This document shows positions 15,525-23,124 of a DNA stretch of 64,000 nt, piece by piece (the first letter of the stretch is position 1; each line of letters opens with the position of its first letter). The translations under genes and the position numbers were made by a program. The stretch lies in assembly GCA_041653835.1 (NCBI GenBank), contig JBAZEP010000001.1:1-64000 (forward strand). Reading direction: 5' to 3'. The notes below the pieces were generated by a model that was given only the letters and a program-made list of their open reading frames with translations, was not told the DNA's origin and did not search any database. Source of the stretch: UBA10183 sp041653835 (GTDB lineage Bacteria; Omnitrophota; Gorgyraeia; Gorgyraeales; Gorgyraeaceae).

Positions 15525-17981
15525 TTATTCTTTTAGAGCTACCTTGTCCTGTTCCTTGTCCATAATACTTGCCGTAACGAATATCAAAAGATTCCTTCTC
15601 TCTTTGCTGTCGGTGTTTTTCTTGAACAACACTCCAAGCACAGGGATGTTCCCGAGTATCGGCACCTTTGTTTTTACGTTCGTATTTGTCTCTTTTATAA
15701 GGCCCCCCATTACTATGGTCTCGCCGTTTTTTACCATTACGCTGGTGCTTAAATTTCTCGTGGTGAATTTGGGTATATTGACATTCCCGGAATACGTATA
15801 TGTCCCGGCATCCTCGCTGACCTCGGGGGTAAGCGCGAGGGTAATACTCTCCTTATCCGACCCCACACAAGGTTTGACATGCAGCAATATGCCTACATTC
15901 CTTGTCACGAAATCCTGGGGCACGTTAACCCATTCGGTCTCTCCCGCGTCATCGAAGTCCCCGTCGCCGTTTATGTCGTACTGAACAAGGCTGGCCTCGT
16001 ATCTTGTGGGATATATATATTCGTCTATAACCTCTATCGTAGCCGTCTGGTTATTCAGCGTGGTTATCCTGGGAGCGGACAATGTCTTTACGTTCTGTTT
16101 TTCCTGAAGCGCGTGCAGGACAGCCTGGAACTGCGGATTGGTCAATAAACCTTTATACGTCAGGTTGAACCCCTCATCCTGCCTGCTGAAATCTGAAAAA
16201 TTAGACCCGCTGTCCTTGCTGACCCCATACACATTATCCCCGGTCCTGGTCCTGTCCATGCCCCACATACTGTTCAATTTCCACTCTATCCCGATATCGT
16301 CAAGGTCACTTACCCTGACCTCCAGGAACTTGGCCTCGATCAATACCTGTATAGGCGTTATATCAAGATTGAATAAAAGATTCTCTATCGTCTCGAGATT
16401 GGAAGGGGTATTGCTTATAATAAGCGCGCCTGTGCGTTCATCCAGGGTCAATTTCGAATCCTTCGGCCAATCAACCGAATTTTCAAGTATATTCTTCACG
16501 GTCTTGACCTCGGCCGGGGTCTCAGAAGATTCGGAACCGCTTTCCGATTCACCAAGGCTCGAATCCGGCTGTACCGAGAACTCGGCGAACCTGCCTATGC
16601 CCTGGTTTAAAAAATATACCCGCGTATCTATCTTCTCGTTGGCGATCTCTTCCTTTGTGGCCACCCATACGGCGTCCTCCTCTATCCTGTAGATCAGGTC
16701 CTGCGATTTCAATATATACCTCAAAGCCTCCTCAAGAGGCATGTCCCTTATCTTTATAGTCACTTTCTTTTCTTCCATATCTATGCCGGAGGACGGAACT
16801 ATGTTCACACCCGTTGTCTCGGATAAAAAGCCCAGCACATAATCAAGGCCTACGTCTTTAAAATCTATGCTTATAGGTATCTTGAGCCGTTTGCGTATCT
16901 CCGGCACCTTGACTATAGGTGTTATCTTCTTTTCGGTTTCAAGCCCGGCTGTCTTTTCTTCAGGCAGGAGATGCTCCTTGGCTACATCGAGCATCATCTT
17001 TTCCTCCGTGAGTTCTTTTGCCCTTTTCAAGGCCGCCTCTTCCAGTTTTATTTTTTTCATTTCTATATAATGCAGGAGCTCCTTGAATTTCTCGCTCCCT
17101 GGAAATTCCTGTATCGCCTGGTTTACCAGCGCCTCCGCCTCATCAAACCTGCTTCCTCTTATATTATTTATTATATTATCCGTGAGAAGGGCCACCTTTC
17201 TGACCCTGTCCGTGTACTCCCTGACCCTCAATCTCCGGTCGAAAAGCCTCTTGAACGCCTCTTTCTCTTTTTCTTTCCTCGCCAGTTCCAGTTTTCGGCG
17301 TTCGGTTTCTTTCTCTACCTCTATCCTGGCGCGCTTAGCCTCTTCCATCCTCACGAGAAGTATTTTTTCTTCGCTTTTCTTCATCTCCTGCCGCATCTTA
17401 TTTATATAAGAATCCGCCTGTCCGGACAACCGGCCGGAACTGTCCATATTCTTTACCCTCTTGAACTCCACCATCGCTTCAGGATAATTCCCTGTTTTAA
17501 AATATCTCACGGCGTCCTCAAATACAGACTCCGCGGCCTGTTCTTTTGAGACAGTCTCCTTTTTTCTCGAATCCGACGCGGTCCTTTTCTTCCCCTCGAT
17601 CTCTTTCCTGGCAATGGCCTCCGCCTCATCTACCACGTCTTTCTTCACCCTCTCCCATTTCTTTTCTTCCATGATCATCAGTTCCGCCATGCGTGCCCTG
17701 GATTTCTCGATATATATCTCCGCGAAAGGCGTAAAATACAATTCATTACCGGCTTTCTCCACCTCGATCAGTTTCTCGAACAGGAGTACCGCTTCTTTAT
17801 ATTTGCCCGTCTCAAAAAGGTACATCGCCTCTTCGAAATATTTCCGGATATCCAGCTTTAACGCAACAGTGGTCTTGGTAAAAGAGGAGTCCACCGAAGC
17901 AGACAGCGGCGTGGAAACATCCGCGGCCGCGGATACGGCTATTATCAATGATATTAGAAATAAGGCCTTATTCCTTTTCAT
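15525..17981 (-). CDS. Secretin (PilQ/GspD family) with TPR/coiled-coil N-terminus
   Basis: 818 residues. Signal peptide, two TPR-like units (YLFETGKYKEAVLLFEKLI; YFKTGNYPEAMVEFKRV), a long charged coiled coil (about 200-330), STN-like domain (SIDFKDVGLDYVLGFLSETTGVNI), N-domain, and the secretin core ending KVPILGNIPVLGVLFKKN. The TPR part may bind peptidoglycan or partner proteins in the periplasm. It overlaps the PilP-like gene by 14 bp. Its C-terminal 450 residues are clearly homologous to the neighbouring short secretin throughout. Confidence 0.94.
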   Translation of the reverse strand: MKRNKALFLISLIIAVSAAADVSTPLSASVDSSFTKTTVALKLDIRKYFEEAMYLFETGKYKEAVLLFEKLIEVEKAGNELYFTPFAEIYIEKSRARMAELMIMEEKKWERVKKDVVDEAEAIARKEIEGKKRTASDSRKKETVSKEQAAESVFEDAVRYFKTGNYPEAMVEFKRVKNMDSSGRLSGQADSYINKMRQEMKKSEEKILLVRMEEAKRARIEVEKETERRKLELARKEKEKEAFKRLFDRRLRVREYTDRVRKVALLTDNIINNIRGSRFDEAEALVNQAIQEFPGSEKFKELLHYIEMKKIKLEEAALKRAKELTEEKMMLDVAKEHLLPEEKTAGLETEKKITPIVKVPEIRKRLKIPISIDFKDVGLDYVLGFLSETTGVNIVPSSGIDMEEKKVTIKIRDMPLEEALRYILKSQDLIYRIEEDAVWVATKEEIANEKIDTRVYFLNQGIGRFAEFSVQPDSSLGESESGSESSETPAEVKTVKNILENSVDWPKDSKLTLDERTGALIISNTPSNLETIENLLFNLDITPIQVLIEAKFLEVRVSDLDDIGIEWKLNSMWGMDRTRTGDNVYGVSKDSGSNFSDFSRQDEGFNLTYKGLLTNPQFQAVLHALQEKQNVKTLSAPRITTLNNQTATIEVIDEYIYPTRYEASLVQYDINGDGDFDDAGETEWVNVPQDFVTRNVGILLHVKPCVGSDKESITLALTPEVSEDAGTYTYSGNVNIPKFTTRNLSTSVMVKNGETIVMGGLIKETNTNVKTKVPILGNIPVLGVLFKKNTDSKERRNLLIFVTASIMDKEQDKVALKE

Positions 17982-18537
17982 CTATGATCCCGGCGTCTTC
18001 CGGCGCCGCCTCTTTTTTCTCTTCCTTCACGGTTGGCACCATGACCTCTTCCCCGTCTTTTTTCTTGAGCATTATTTCTTTTTCGCCCACACGCAAAACC
18101 GTGAAACCTTCGGTCACATCGCCTTCCTTTACGGAGAAACTCTTGCCTGTGCTCTCATCCTGTATGATAACGATGACCTTGTCCCCAAGCGTCATCCTGC
18201 CCTTATAAACAAACATGGGTTTCTCGGGTTCTTCTTTTTTCAAGACCACTGCCTCTTCTTTTTCTTCGCCTGTCTCGGAAACAGGCTTGGAGAAGATGCC
18301 CCTTTCCATAAGAAGGGCATAATCTTCTATGGCCTCCTGCGCCTTCAAACCATCTATATCGGGTATGGTTTCAGCTGTTTTCTTTTTCGCCCTGGCCTTT
18401 TCTGTCACGGCTTCTATATCTTGCAGGAACTCATCAGACGACTGCCTCTTTTTTTCCTGCATATTGATGCCTGCCGCTATGACGGCCGCCAGTAAAGGCA
18501 GGGTAAACCAGAATATAAGCTTTTCCCTGATTATCAT
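17968..18537 (-). CDS. PilP/GspC-like inner-membrane periplasmic linker
   Basis: 189 residues with one N-terminal membrane helix (KLIFWFTLPLLAAVIAAGI), a charged linker and a small beta domain (VYKGRMTLGDKVIVIIQDESTG, GDVTEGFTVLRV, IMLKKKDGEEV) like the HR/PilP domain that contacts the secretin. PilP in type IV pili and GspC in type II secretion share this fold. Position between the PilO-like gene (4-bp overlap) and the secretins agrees with the pilMNOPQ order. No lipobox is present, unlike typical PilP, which makes it closer to GspC. Confidence 0.78.
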   Translation of the reverse strand: MIIREKLIFWFTLPLLAAVIAAGINMQEKKRQSSDEFLQDIEAVTEKARAKKKTAETIPDIDGLKAQEAIEDYALLMERGIFSKPVSETGEEKEEAVVLKKEEPEKPMFVYKGRMTLGDKVIVIIQDESTGKSFSVKEGDVTEGFTVLRVGEKEIMLKKKDGEEVMVPTVKEEKKEAAPEDAGIIDEKE

Positions 18538-19295
18538 TTTTCTTCCTTCTCTACCATAAAAGTGCTCAAAACCAGGCTCACTTCCAACTCGCCCGAATCA
18601 GGCTCGATGCTTTTTATGTGCAATTCCTTAACGCTTATTACGGGGCTCGCGTTTTTAAGCCCCAGCAAAAGATTCATGAGCGTCTTTGTATCCGTCTTCA
18701 TCGACAATTGTACAGGTAATTCCGTATAAAACAGCTTTTTCGACACAGGTTCGATCGTCTCGATAGGCTTGAGCGGTTTTAGCGCGTAAACATCCGAACC
18801 GTTATTATTCAAAAGTATATCTATGGCAAATTCTATAGTCTCGAGCTGCCTCAAAAGCACAGGCACCTGGCTGTCCTTTGGAAGGCCGTCCCCGAACCCG
18901 AGGTTCTCGGGAAGTTTCAGCTCTTTTCCCGCGGAAGCTAACTCGAATTTTTTCATCGTGGAGTGGAGTTTTTCGATAAAATACAGGCCCTCCTCCGCGT
19001 TCTTTTCGGGCAATCTTGTCTTTTTCGGATCCACTACCTCTACCAGGCTTGAAAATTTCTCTTTAAGCATGTCCCTCTCTTTTCCCATTTTCTCAAAACT
19101 CTCCCTGGAAGGTACCGTACCCGTGAGAGTAATAAATTTTTTCATGTCGCTTATTTTCCGCTCAAGCTCTTCGTCAATTATCGAATTGCCCTCTTTAAGG
19201 AACGGGCTGAGGAAGAATATGTATATTCCCGCCAACGCGGCAAGGATTATAAGCCCCTGCTTCAGCATATTCTTTTCTTTCGGCATTTTTGCCAT
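18534..19295 (-). CDS. PilO/GspM-like alignment-complex protein
   Basis: 253 residues: a single N-terminal membrane helix (GLIILAALAGIYIFFLSPF), a periplasmic coiled coil (about 35-115) and a ferredoxin-like C-terminal domain (LPVQLSMKTDTKTLMNLLLGLKNASPVISVKELHI), the PilO architecture. In the pilus machine PilN and PilO form heterodimers between PilM and PilP. It starts one base after the PilM-PilN fusion and overlaps the PilP-like gene. Sequence conservation in this family is weak, so the assignment leans on topology and order. Confidence 0.8.
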   Translation of the reverse strand: MAKMPKEKNMLKQGLIILAALAGIYIFFLSPFLKEGNSIIDEELERKISDMKKFITLTGTVPSRESFEKMGKERDMLKEKFSSLVEVVDPKKTRLPEKNAEEGLYFIEKLHSTMKKFELASAGKELKLPENLGFGDGLPKDSQVPVLLRQLETIEFAIDILLNNNGSDVYALKPLKPIETIEPVSKKLFYTELPVQLSMKTDTKTLMNLLLGLKNASPVISVKELHIKSIEPDSGELEVSLVLSTFMVEKEEK

Positions 19296-19296
19296 A

Positions 19297-20820
19297 CTAA
19301 CTCCCCGTCAGGACAACATCCATAGTAATGCTGAACTTCACTATCTCTTCGCCCGTATTCCTGTCGTTCTCCACCGAAGACGATACCGGCCGCACATCCC
19401 CAAAGCCCGGCAGTCCTTTAAGGTTAGACACGAAATTATTTACCGATTGATAAGAAAGCGCCTTTCCGTTAACGTCCATACGGCCGACCCCGTCTTTTTC
19501 CAGCGATATAACGCCCGACAGGTCCGTGATCCAGACGTCTTTCGGAAGTATCTCCGCGACAGCGCCGAATATGCCCAGCCAGACAGCCCGTGAAGAAGCT
19601 GTCTGGTATAGCGATCGCATCTTGCTCCTCAGGACACTCTCTTCTTCTCGTATATCCTTTATCCTGGGCTCATATACCCTGTACGTCTCTATCATCTCCT
19701 CTATCTTGTCCAGCCTGCTCTTCTTTATATAATAATCCTGCCTCGCGAATATAGAAAGGCTGATGACTATCATCGCGGCCGCTGCTATCGAAAATCCGGA
19801 ATAAAGGCGTTTTTGAAAAACCGATTTTTTCTCAAGAAGCGTTTCTTTGAGGAAATTGACTTCTATCCTAAGGCCGGTCATGCCCCTGAGCGCGGCGCCA
19901 ACGGCAACGGAAAACTGGCTCTTGAGCCCGCTTGCCTGAAGTTTCTGGAACACGTCTTTGGATATCCTGAGTTTCCTGAAGGGATCCATGATCCTGGGTT
20001 TTACATTAAACCTGGAGGTAAAAGCGGATTCCACTCCCTCCATAGTGCTTCCTCCCCCTGTCAGGAAAAACTGTTCTATCCTCTTATCCTGCGGTGCCTC
20101 TTCCCCCGCCTGCATGAAATAATATTCCAAAGACCTTTCCACTTCCGCGATAAGTTCATCCACGCCCTGGCCCTTGGCCTCCTCTATACGTTCGCCCGCT
20201 ATAGGAAAACTCCTCAGCCATACGTTACCTTTATTGGATATGATAAGATTGGTGGACTTCGCGCCTATATCGAGTATCGCCCCGGGAGCTTCATCGTTGA
20301 AATCCTCATTGAACAGCATGCAGTTATAAACGCTTATCGGCGCCACATCTATCAATTCCGCGGACAGCCTGACGGAATCAAGCTTTAAGACTATTTCTTC
20401 CACAATATTCTTTTTTATAGCCACTATAACGGCCTTTTTGGAGGTCTCCTTGCTTTTATTCAAAAAAGACCAGTCCCACATAACCTCGTTAAGATTAAAA
20501 GGGATCTGGTTCTGGGCTTCGAATTTCATTGTTTGTTTTAATTTGTCTTCCTTTATATTAAGGAGCTTTATGAACCTCACGAAAACCGACTGGCCGCTTA
20601 CGGATATGTTTACACTACCGGCCTTTATGCCGTTCTCCGATAATAATTCGGAAATAAGCTGTACAGTAACCTTGTCTTTGTCAAGCTTCGGGTCTTTAGG
20701 TATCTCTTTTATGCCCGCCCTGGTAAGCAGAATGCTATCCTTGTCTTTTTTGAGTTCGACGAGCTTTATGAAACGCGAGCCTATATCCAGGGCTATAGAA
20801 CTTGTCTTGAATACAGCCAT
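19297..20820 (-). CDS. PilM-PilN fusion protein
   Basis: Residues 1 to about 320 are an actin-like PilM domain (SIALDIGSRFIKLVELK, GAILDIGAKSTNLIIS, QFFLTGGGSTMEGV). A membrane helix at about 345-360 (GFSIAAAAMIVISLSIF) and a PilN-like periplasmic part with a coiled coil and the domain LPKDVWITDLSGVISLEKDG follow. In most type IV pilus systems these are two proteins; in type II secretion GspL combines a cytoplasmic actin-like part with a periplasmic part in the same way. The fusion places cytoplasmic and periplasmic parts in fixed 1:1 ratio. It starts directly after the MerR-like gene. Confidence 0.88.
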   Translation of the reverse strand: MAVFKTSSIALDIGSRFIKLVELKKDKDSILLTRAGIKEIPKDPKLDKDKVTVQLISELLSENGIKAGSVNISVSGQSVFVRFIKLLNIKEDKLKQTMKFEAQNQIPFNLNEVMWDWSFLNKSKETSKKAVIVAIKKNIVEEIVLKLDSVRLSAELIDVAPISVYNCMLFNEDFNDEAPGAILDIGAKSTNLIISNKGNVWLRSFPIAGERIEEAKGQGVDELIAEVERSLEYYFMQAGEEAPQDKRIEQFFLTGGGSTMEGVESAFTSRFNVKPRIMDPFRKLRISKDVFQKLQASGLKSQFSVAVGAALRGMTGLRIEVNFLKETLLEKKSVFQKRLYSGFSIAAAAMIVISLSIFARQDYYIKKSRLDKIEEMIETYRVYEPRIKDIREEESVLRSKMRSLYQTASSRAVWLGIFGAVAEILPKDVWITDLSGVISLEKDGVGRMDVNGKALSYQSVNNFVSNLKGLPGFGDVRPVSSSVENDRNTGEEIVKFSITMDVVLTGS

Positions 20821-21006
20821 CTATTTTGTCCTTCCCATTATGGCCCTCAATCTCTTTATATCATCTTCTGTATATTCCCTCCACCCGTTAAGCGCGTTCC
20901 TCCTGGCAGGCGGGAATAACTTTCTGTTCTCATATCTTACGAGCGTCTGTTTCGATATGCCCAGAAGCTGGGCGGTCTGGGTAACAGAATAATATTTTTC
21001 TTTCAT
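20821..21006 (-). CDS. Small MerR-type helix-turn-helix regulator
   Basis: 61 residues from the ATG at 21006, chosen because GAGGTGG lies seven bases upstream; longer readings enter a palindrome. YYSVTQTAQLLGISKQTLVRYENRKLFPPARR is a winged helix of the MerR/excisionase kind, with no effector domain. It is the first gene of the pilus operon and its stop adjoins the PilM-PilN start. The operon promoter carries a perfect palindrome in its spacer, where MerR proteins usually bind, so autoregulation of the operon is a reasonable inference. Confidence 0.82.
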   Translation of the reverse strand: MKEKYYSVTQTAQLLGISKQTLVRYENRKLFPPARRNALNGWREYTEDDIKRLRAIMGRTK

Positions 21007-21055
21007 ATATGCCACCTCGCTATTTAATAACATGTTTAGCTCCATAGACAATTCA

Positions 21056-21110
21056 CCCCATTCCAAATCTGATAGCAAGTTTCCGGCTATCTATTAGATT
21101 TGGAACGGGG
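21056..21110. repeat. Palindrome, family B
   Basis: 55 bp with arms CCCC-A-TTCCAAATCT and its complement (one mismatch) and an inner stem GATAG/CTATC. It lies between the pilus operon promoter and its first gene, so it would be in the mRNA leader. A second copy with the same outer arms is at 26278-26333. Confidence 0.88.
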
Positions 21111-21141
21111 ATTTTCTATATCAAAAACCTAAAAACAGCAT

Positions 21142-21186
21142 GTATCCTGATACAGAGTGATACAACTATATACTATCTGATAGTAT
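21142..21186. promoter_or_regulatory. Operator-like palindromes at the pilus promoter
   Basis: ATACTATC-T-GATAGTAT (21170-21186) is a perfect 17-bp palindrome filling the -10/-35 spacer. Just downstream of the -10 lie GTATC-CT-GATAC (21142-21153) and a further GATAC at 21159-21163. The repeated GATAC/GATAG half-sites suggest a cluster of binding sites, most simply for the MerR-like protein encoded next. Confidence 0.65.
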
Positions 21187-21193
21187 TTGTCAA
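21165..21193 (-). promoter_or_regulatory. Promoter of the MerR-pilus operon
   Basis: On the minus strand: TTGACA (21193-21188), exactly 17 bases, TATAGT (21170-21165). The predicted start is near 21158, giving a leader of about 150 nt that contains the family B palindrome. Confidence 0.85.
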
Positions 21194-21209
21194 GATAACG
21201 GGGTAAAAA

Positions 21210-21230
21210 TAGTGACTAGTGACTAGTGAT
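21210..21230. repeat. Three 7-base tandem repeats
   Basis: TAGTGAC, TAGTGAC, TAGTGAT in a row, followed by TAG. They lie upstream of the pilus promoter and about 40 bp past the end of the Ig-like gene. No function is evident. Confidence 0.8.
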
Positions 21231-21267
21231 TAGTAGCTGGTAAGTGGTTTGAAATAAATGGGTTGAG

Positions 21268-23073
21268 TTATTCTTCTTTCCAGAACCTGAAAGGCTTCTT
21301 TTTTTCCGGAACAGGCTTTACAGCTCCTTTTTCGCTTATGGTCCAGGTCCTTTCCGCTGGAGAAGGATCCATTTCATCGAGATCTATCTTAGTGTTCTTG
21401 TTGACATCCTTGGCGGATTGGACCTTAAAATAGTGGTTGCCTTCTTTCAGATCCTTTCTTGTGACAGAGGTATCTTTGACCCAGCCGGACCATTCCTCAT
21501 CGTCAAACTTCCACCTGAACAGGCAGTCTTCAACGCTCCCTTTGAACGTAAAAAGGGCTTCTTTGGATTTTGTCCATAAGCTCGGCCCGCTTGTAATTAT
21601 GGTATCGGGCGCTATTATTATAAGCTCTATAGTATCGCTGTATATCTCGGATTCGTTCCCCGCCATATCCTTGAATTTTATATATACCCTGCGGGTACCG
21701 CTTATAGGTGTAAGCGTCCAGTTTTCTTTCCTGGTCTTAAATGATTCCCATTGCTCGGTATCGAACACGCCGTCGTTTGAAAGCACCATACCCTGGACCT
21801 CTGTAGTAGAATCAGTGGCGCCAAGCATAAGATTGACATATACGGAATTCGTGACGGCATCCTGATTATTTATTATAAGATACCCCGCGGGGCCTTTCGT
21901 ATCGACCGTGAAGCTCCACACTACTTGGGATGCCTTATTGCCTACAAAATCAGCGACTTCCAGGGAGATCACGTTCTCGCCTTCGCTAAGCGGTACAGAG
22001 GGGATATATACCACGCTCTGCGCTTCATCATCATACGCGGCGTTTACATTGGATTTATTTACCTTCATATTTATGGCGTCCGGATTCACGCCGCTCTTGT
22101 CATCCGTGGCGCTAATGGTAACGGTCGGCTTATCATCAGCCAGGATCGAGCCCCTGGAAGGAGAATAGCTGCCTATGACAGGGCTGCCCCTGTCTATCCA
22201 TAATTCAAAAGAGGCTATATCTCCCCAGTTACCGGCTGAATTCTCGGCCTTGATGCTGAATACCCTTACCCCGTCCCCGAGAAGGTCCTGGGGAGTCTGA
22301 TAAAAATACCCGGTTGTATCTATCTCATTATCCGGGATATCGCCCCACGCGTAACTATAGCCTACGGGCTGGGCGCCTTCCGTAGGATATTCCCAATATA
22401 TGTACGGATCCCCGCAGTCCTGCCATAATTTAGCTGGTATGTTTTGCCCGCCGGGCGCGGTCTGCGCCCATACCACAGGCACCTCGATCTGGCCTGACGC
22501 TATCTTGAACCCGTTTACGGCGGTTTCCCAGCCTGAATAGTCATACCCATCGCTTACCCTCACCCGCCATTTGTAATCCACATAACCTTCCGTGGTAGGA
22601 AGTATGGGCGTGGTATATTCCTGGGAACCGGATTTGATTATGCCGGAATCAACTTCTATTGTCTGAAAATTATTCTTGGATAGCTGGACATGGTAATAAC
22701 GCTGGGGGTCTTCATCCTTATCCGCGACAGCCCATTTAAGCGTCGGGGGGTTGTTAAGCGTAGGCTGTCCGTCGTTATACGCGGTTATGGTCAAGCGGGG
22801 TATGGCATTTTTGGTGGAAAGCAGCCCGCCGTATATCTTGTAGCTGGTGCCCGCGACAGCCCCGGTAGCCAGGGCGGAACCAACGCTGTTCTCGGCGTTA
22901 TAACTTTTCGAAACCACGCTCGCGCCTCCGCTGTCCGCCACGCCGGTATGCAGCTTATAATTTTTACTGCTGGATACGCTGGCCGTTACTATGCCGGAAA
23001 AAATAAAAAAGACCGCTGTTAAGAACACAACGGCCTTCAATATAAGGTATCTCTCTGGTTTAAATCGGCTCAT
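21268..23073 (-). CDS. Secreted protein with Ig-like/fibronectin-like repeats
   Basis: 601 residues from the ATG at 23073. An N-terminal hydrophobic segment (KAVVFLTAVFFIFSGIVTASV) exports it. The following region (SYNAENSVGSALATGAVAGTSYKIYGGLLS) has the glycine-rich look of a surface-protein module. Several beta-sandwich domains follow (PTLKWAVADKDEDPQRYYHVQLS; GSPVIGSYSPSRG; IITSGPSLWTKSKEALFTFKGSVEDCLFRWKFDDEEWSGW), some like bacterial Ig domains. Its position between pseudopilin and pilus operon suggests a secreted or surface-anchored substrate or adhesin. The exact role is unknown. A promoter lies 10 nt before the start codon. Confidence 0.75.
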   Translation of the reverse strand: MSRFKPERYLILKAVVFLTAVFFIFSGIVTASVSSSKNYKLHTGVADSGGASVVSKSYNAENSVGSALATGAVAGTSYKIYGGLLSTKNAIPRLTITAYNDGQPTLNNPPTLKWAVADKDEDPQRYYHVQLSKNNFQTIEVDSGIIKSGSQEYTTPILPTTEGYVDYKWRVRVSDGYDYSGWETAVNGFKIASGQIEVPVVWAQTAPGGQNIPAKLWQDCGDPYIYWEYPTEGAQPVGYSYAWGDIPDNEIDTTGYFYQTPQDLLGDGVRVFSIKAENSAGNWGDIASFELWIDRGSPVIGSYSPSRGSILADDKPTVTISATDDKSGVNPDAINMKVNKSNVNAAYDDEAQSVVYIPSVPLSEGENVISLEVADFVGNKASQVVWSFTVDTKGPAGYLIINNQDAVTNSVYVNLMLGATDSTTEVQGMVLSNDGVFDTEQWESFKTRKENWTLTPISGTRRVYIKFKDMAGNESEIYSDTIELIIIAPDTIITSGPSLWTKSKEALFTFKGSVEDCLFRWKFDDEEWSGWVKDTSVTRKDLKEGNHYFKVQSAKDVNKNTKIDLDEMDPSPAERTWTISEKGAVKPVPEKKKPFRFWKEE

Positions 23074-23083
23074 ATTTAAATCA

Positions 23084-23111
23084 ATTATATTCTCACAATA
23101 TAAAAAATCAA
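23084..23111 (-). promoter_or_regulatory. Promoter of the Ig-like gene, very short leader
   Basis: On the minus strand: TTGATT (23111-23106), 16 bases, TATAAT (23089-23084), then 10 bases to the ATG. An overlapping palindrome TTATATT-CTCAC-AATATAA (23085-23103) covers the -10, and could be an operator. Confidence 0.65.
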
Positions 23112-23124
23112 GCAAAATGTGGCA

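Noticed and set aside
17614..18495. 293-codon plus-strand frame opposite the large secretin and PilP genes
   Set aside because: Antisense to well-supported genes; low-complexity Ser/Phe-rich product and no start signal. A shadow of codon bias.
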